The translations under genes were made by a program, and so were the position numbers. The notes below the pieces were generated by a model. The model did no database searches, was not told the origin of the DNA, and worked only from the letters and a program-made list of their open reading frames with translations. From assembly GCF_021869765.1 (NCBI RefSeq), contig NZ_CP084580.1, positions 3,596,001 through 3,660,000 on the forward strand: a DNA stretch of 64,000 bases, in the 5' to 3' direction. Within the stretch, counting starts at the first letter, position 1, and each line of letters opens with the position of its first letter. The stretch comes from Chryseobacterium sp. MEBOG06. GTDB taxonomy: Bacteria > Bacteroidota > Bacteroidia > Flavobacteriales > Weeksellaceae. Shown here one piece after another: positions 62,940 through 64,000 of the stretch.

Positions 62940-63242
62940 TTAACGGATTGGGTTGTGTACGGTTACCAGCTTCGTTCCATCAGGGAATGTTGCTTCAATC
63001 TGAACATCGTGGATCATATCTGCCACGCCGGGCATCACATCATCTTTGGTAAGAAGATTAGCGCCTTCCTGCATCAGTTCAGCGACTCTCTTTCCGTCTC
63101 TTGCTCCTTCAAGCAAAAAATGGCTAATCAATGCTATTGATTCTGGATAGTTTAATTTAAGGCCTCTGGCCTTTCTTTTTAGAGCCAGCTCTCCTGCCAG
63201 AAATAGCATAAGCTTCTCCGTTTCTCTCGGTGTTAAGTGCAT
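62940..63242 (-). CDS. ureA: urease gamma subunit UreA
   Basis: This 100-residue protein has [20 protein letters not shown] and [21 protein letters not shown], typical of UreA. It is the first gene of the urease operon. The upstream gap (63243-63397) should hold the promoter; a TACTGTTTG sequence near 63264-63272 on the minus strand is an imperfect -7 box, and a hairpin (63282-63297) lies nearby. Confidence 0.97.
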   Translation of the reverse strand: MHLTPRETEKLMLFLAGELALKRKARGLKLNYPESIALISHFLLEGARDGKRVAELMQEGANLLTKDDVMPGVADMIHDVQIEATFPDGTKLVTVHNPIR

Positions 63243-63281
63243 AGTATTTTTATTTAAAATTGGACAAACAGTATCCGGTTC

Positions 63282-63297
63282 GTCTTTCTATAAAGAC
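63282..63297. promoter_or_regulatory. small inverted repeat upstream of ureA
   Basis: GTCTTT (63282-63287) pairs with AAAGAC (63292-63297) across four bases, 40 bases upstream of the ureA start and just above a candidate promoter. It may be an operator. No known NikR-type site was recognised. Confidence 0.35.
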
Positions 63298-63397
63298 AAA
63301 TAGGAATGTTTAAAAATGTAAAGTGAGGAATGATGCCTACTGATCTGTATTTACACAATACAAACCATAAAGGGTCATTGAAAAATTTAAAATAGGA

Positions 63398-63763
63398 TTA
63401 GCAGCCTGCTATTTGCAGGGAATGATACAGAATGTACCTTGGTGCTGTAATATAGACACGGTTTTTAACGGCCGCAACCGGTATATTATGAGAATAATCT
63501 GCAAAAAAATAGTGAAGCCACTGCTGTGCAAGTATTGAATAGTCAAATTTTACCTTCTCCCAATCGTTGGAATCCTGAGCATCCTGAGCATCTGTAAAAC
63601 TATAAATTTCAGGCTGGGTCTGCTGATCCGATTTTTGCTGAAGAAGATGAATTTTTGAAAGGATATCAGAGTATGATTCAGTTTTCCCTTTATGTGCAAA
63701 AAGACCTGCACACAATGCTGAGAAAAATAATACAAAAGAGAAAAATAGGACTCTTTTTTTCAT
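63398..63763 (-). CDS. hypothetical exported protein
   Basis: This 121-residue protein has an N-terminal hydrophobic signal (KKRVLFFSFVLFFSALCAGLFA) and no lipobox. The mature part is Ser/Gln/Asp-rich at first and aromatic later (WLHYFFADYS), with a single C-terminal cysteine. I do not recognise a family. It lies upstream of the urease operon on the same strand but 155 bases away. It could be periplasmic. Confidence 0.65.
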   Translation of the reverse strand: MKKRVLFFSFVLFFSALCAGLFAHKGKTESYSDILSKIHLLQQKSDQQTQPEIYSFTDAQDAQDSNDWEKVKFDYSILAQQWLHYFFADYSHNIPVAAVKNRVYITAPRYILYHSLQIAGC

Positions 63764-64000
63764 ACCTGTTAATAATGATGTAAAAGTAGGACAATCTTAA
63801 AACTCTGGCTATCAAAAAATTTATTTAAAATGTTCAAAATCGCAACAAACGTAATTTTATATATTTTTAACATTTAGCCATAAATCCTTTATTTACAGTA
63901 TAAAAGTGTAAGATTTGAACTATGACAAATATTTTATTGTCCCTATTCCCGCAATTATACTCCATCGATCTTTATTTTCCATAAATCTAAAAAATTGAAT

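Overview
The window reads as a chromosomal segment of a flavobacterium, most likely Chryseobacterium or a close relative. It is AT-rich. It carries two Bacteroidetes-type TonB-dependent receptors and several AraC regulators, and promoter boxes match the Bacteroidetes -7 consensus TAnnTTTG (for example 36428-36435, 37372-37379, 26215-26222). The identification rests on gene content and promoter style only; there is no rRNA, tRNA or phylogenetic marker in the window.

Layout. (1) 1-6725: the 3' part of a lipid or polyketide-type biosynthetic operon: acyl carrier protein, alpha/beta hydrolase, one polypeptide with two complete GT-B glycosyltransferases in tandem, two paired condensation/acyltransferase-fold proteins and a membrane protein. 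Several of the genes overlap. (2) 7005-21159: a defence island, visibly more AT-rich at first. It holds a BcgI-like fused nuclease-methyltransferase with a separate specificity subunit, a small P-loop protein and a Septu-like ATPase/HNH pair, all packed in one unit; then an XRE regulator, an array of degenerate ~22-bp repeats, McrBC, and on the opposite strand an HNH-HIT gene pair. (3) 21292-27460: a TonB-dependent receptor, a PlsC-like acyltransferase, and an AraC regulator with a FAD monooxygenase. (4) 27777-32504: ergothioneine genes egtD and egtB followed directly by an OpuC-type ABC transporter (ATPase plus fused permease/binding protein) resembling the EgtUV ergothioneine importer, so synthesis and uptake appear linked. 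(5) 32537-38128: small envelope proteins, a secreted serine hydrolase, XRE and AraC regulators, and a siderophore-interacting flavoreductase. (6) 38434-45110: a Ter stress operon (TerD, TerA-like, two TerY vWA proteins, PP2C phosphatase, divergent protein kinase, TerC), preceded by a structured leader and closed by a strong terminator. (7) 45191-51778: redox enzymes, a Crp-type regulator, a possible small RNA or attenuator, aminopeptidase P, small membrane proteins and topoisomerase IB. (8) 51927-63242, minus strand: a urease locus, ureA-ureB-ureC, an outer-membrane protein, ureE-ureF-ureG-ureD, a nickel-type transporter, a urea channel, a TonB-dependent receptor and an AraC regulator. Together these would import urea and nickel and assemble urease.

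The intergenic DNA is rich in repeats: a dispersed GGCTAAAGCC-type element at three loci, a TATAATG heptamer satellite, and several long perfect hairpins. No CRISPR array, prophage, transposase or tRNA was seen. The least explained parts are the fused RM/P-loop/Septu unit, the HNH-HIT pair, and the tandem-glycosyltransferase lipid operon.
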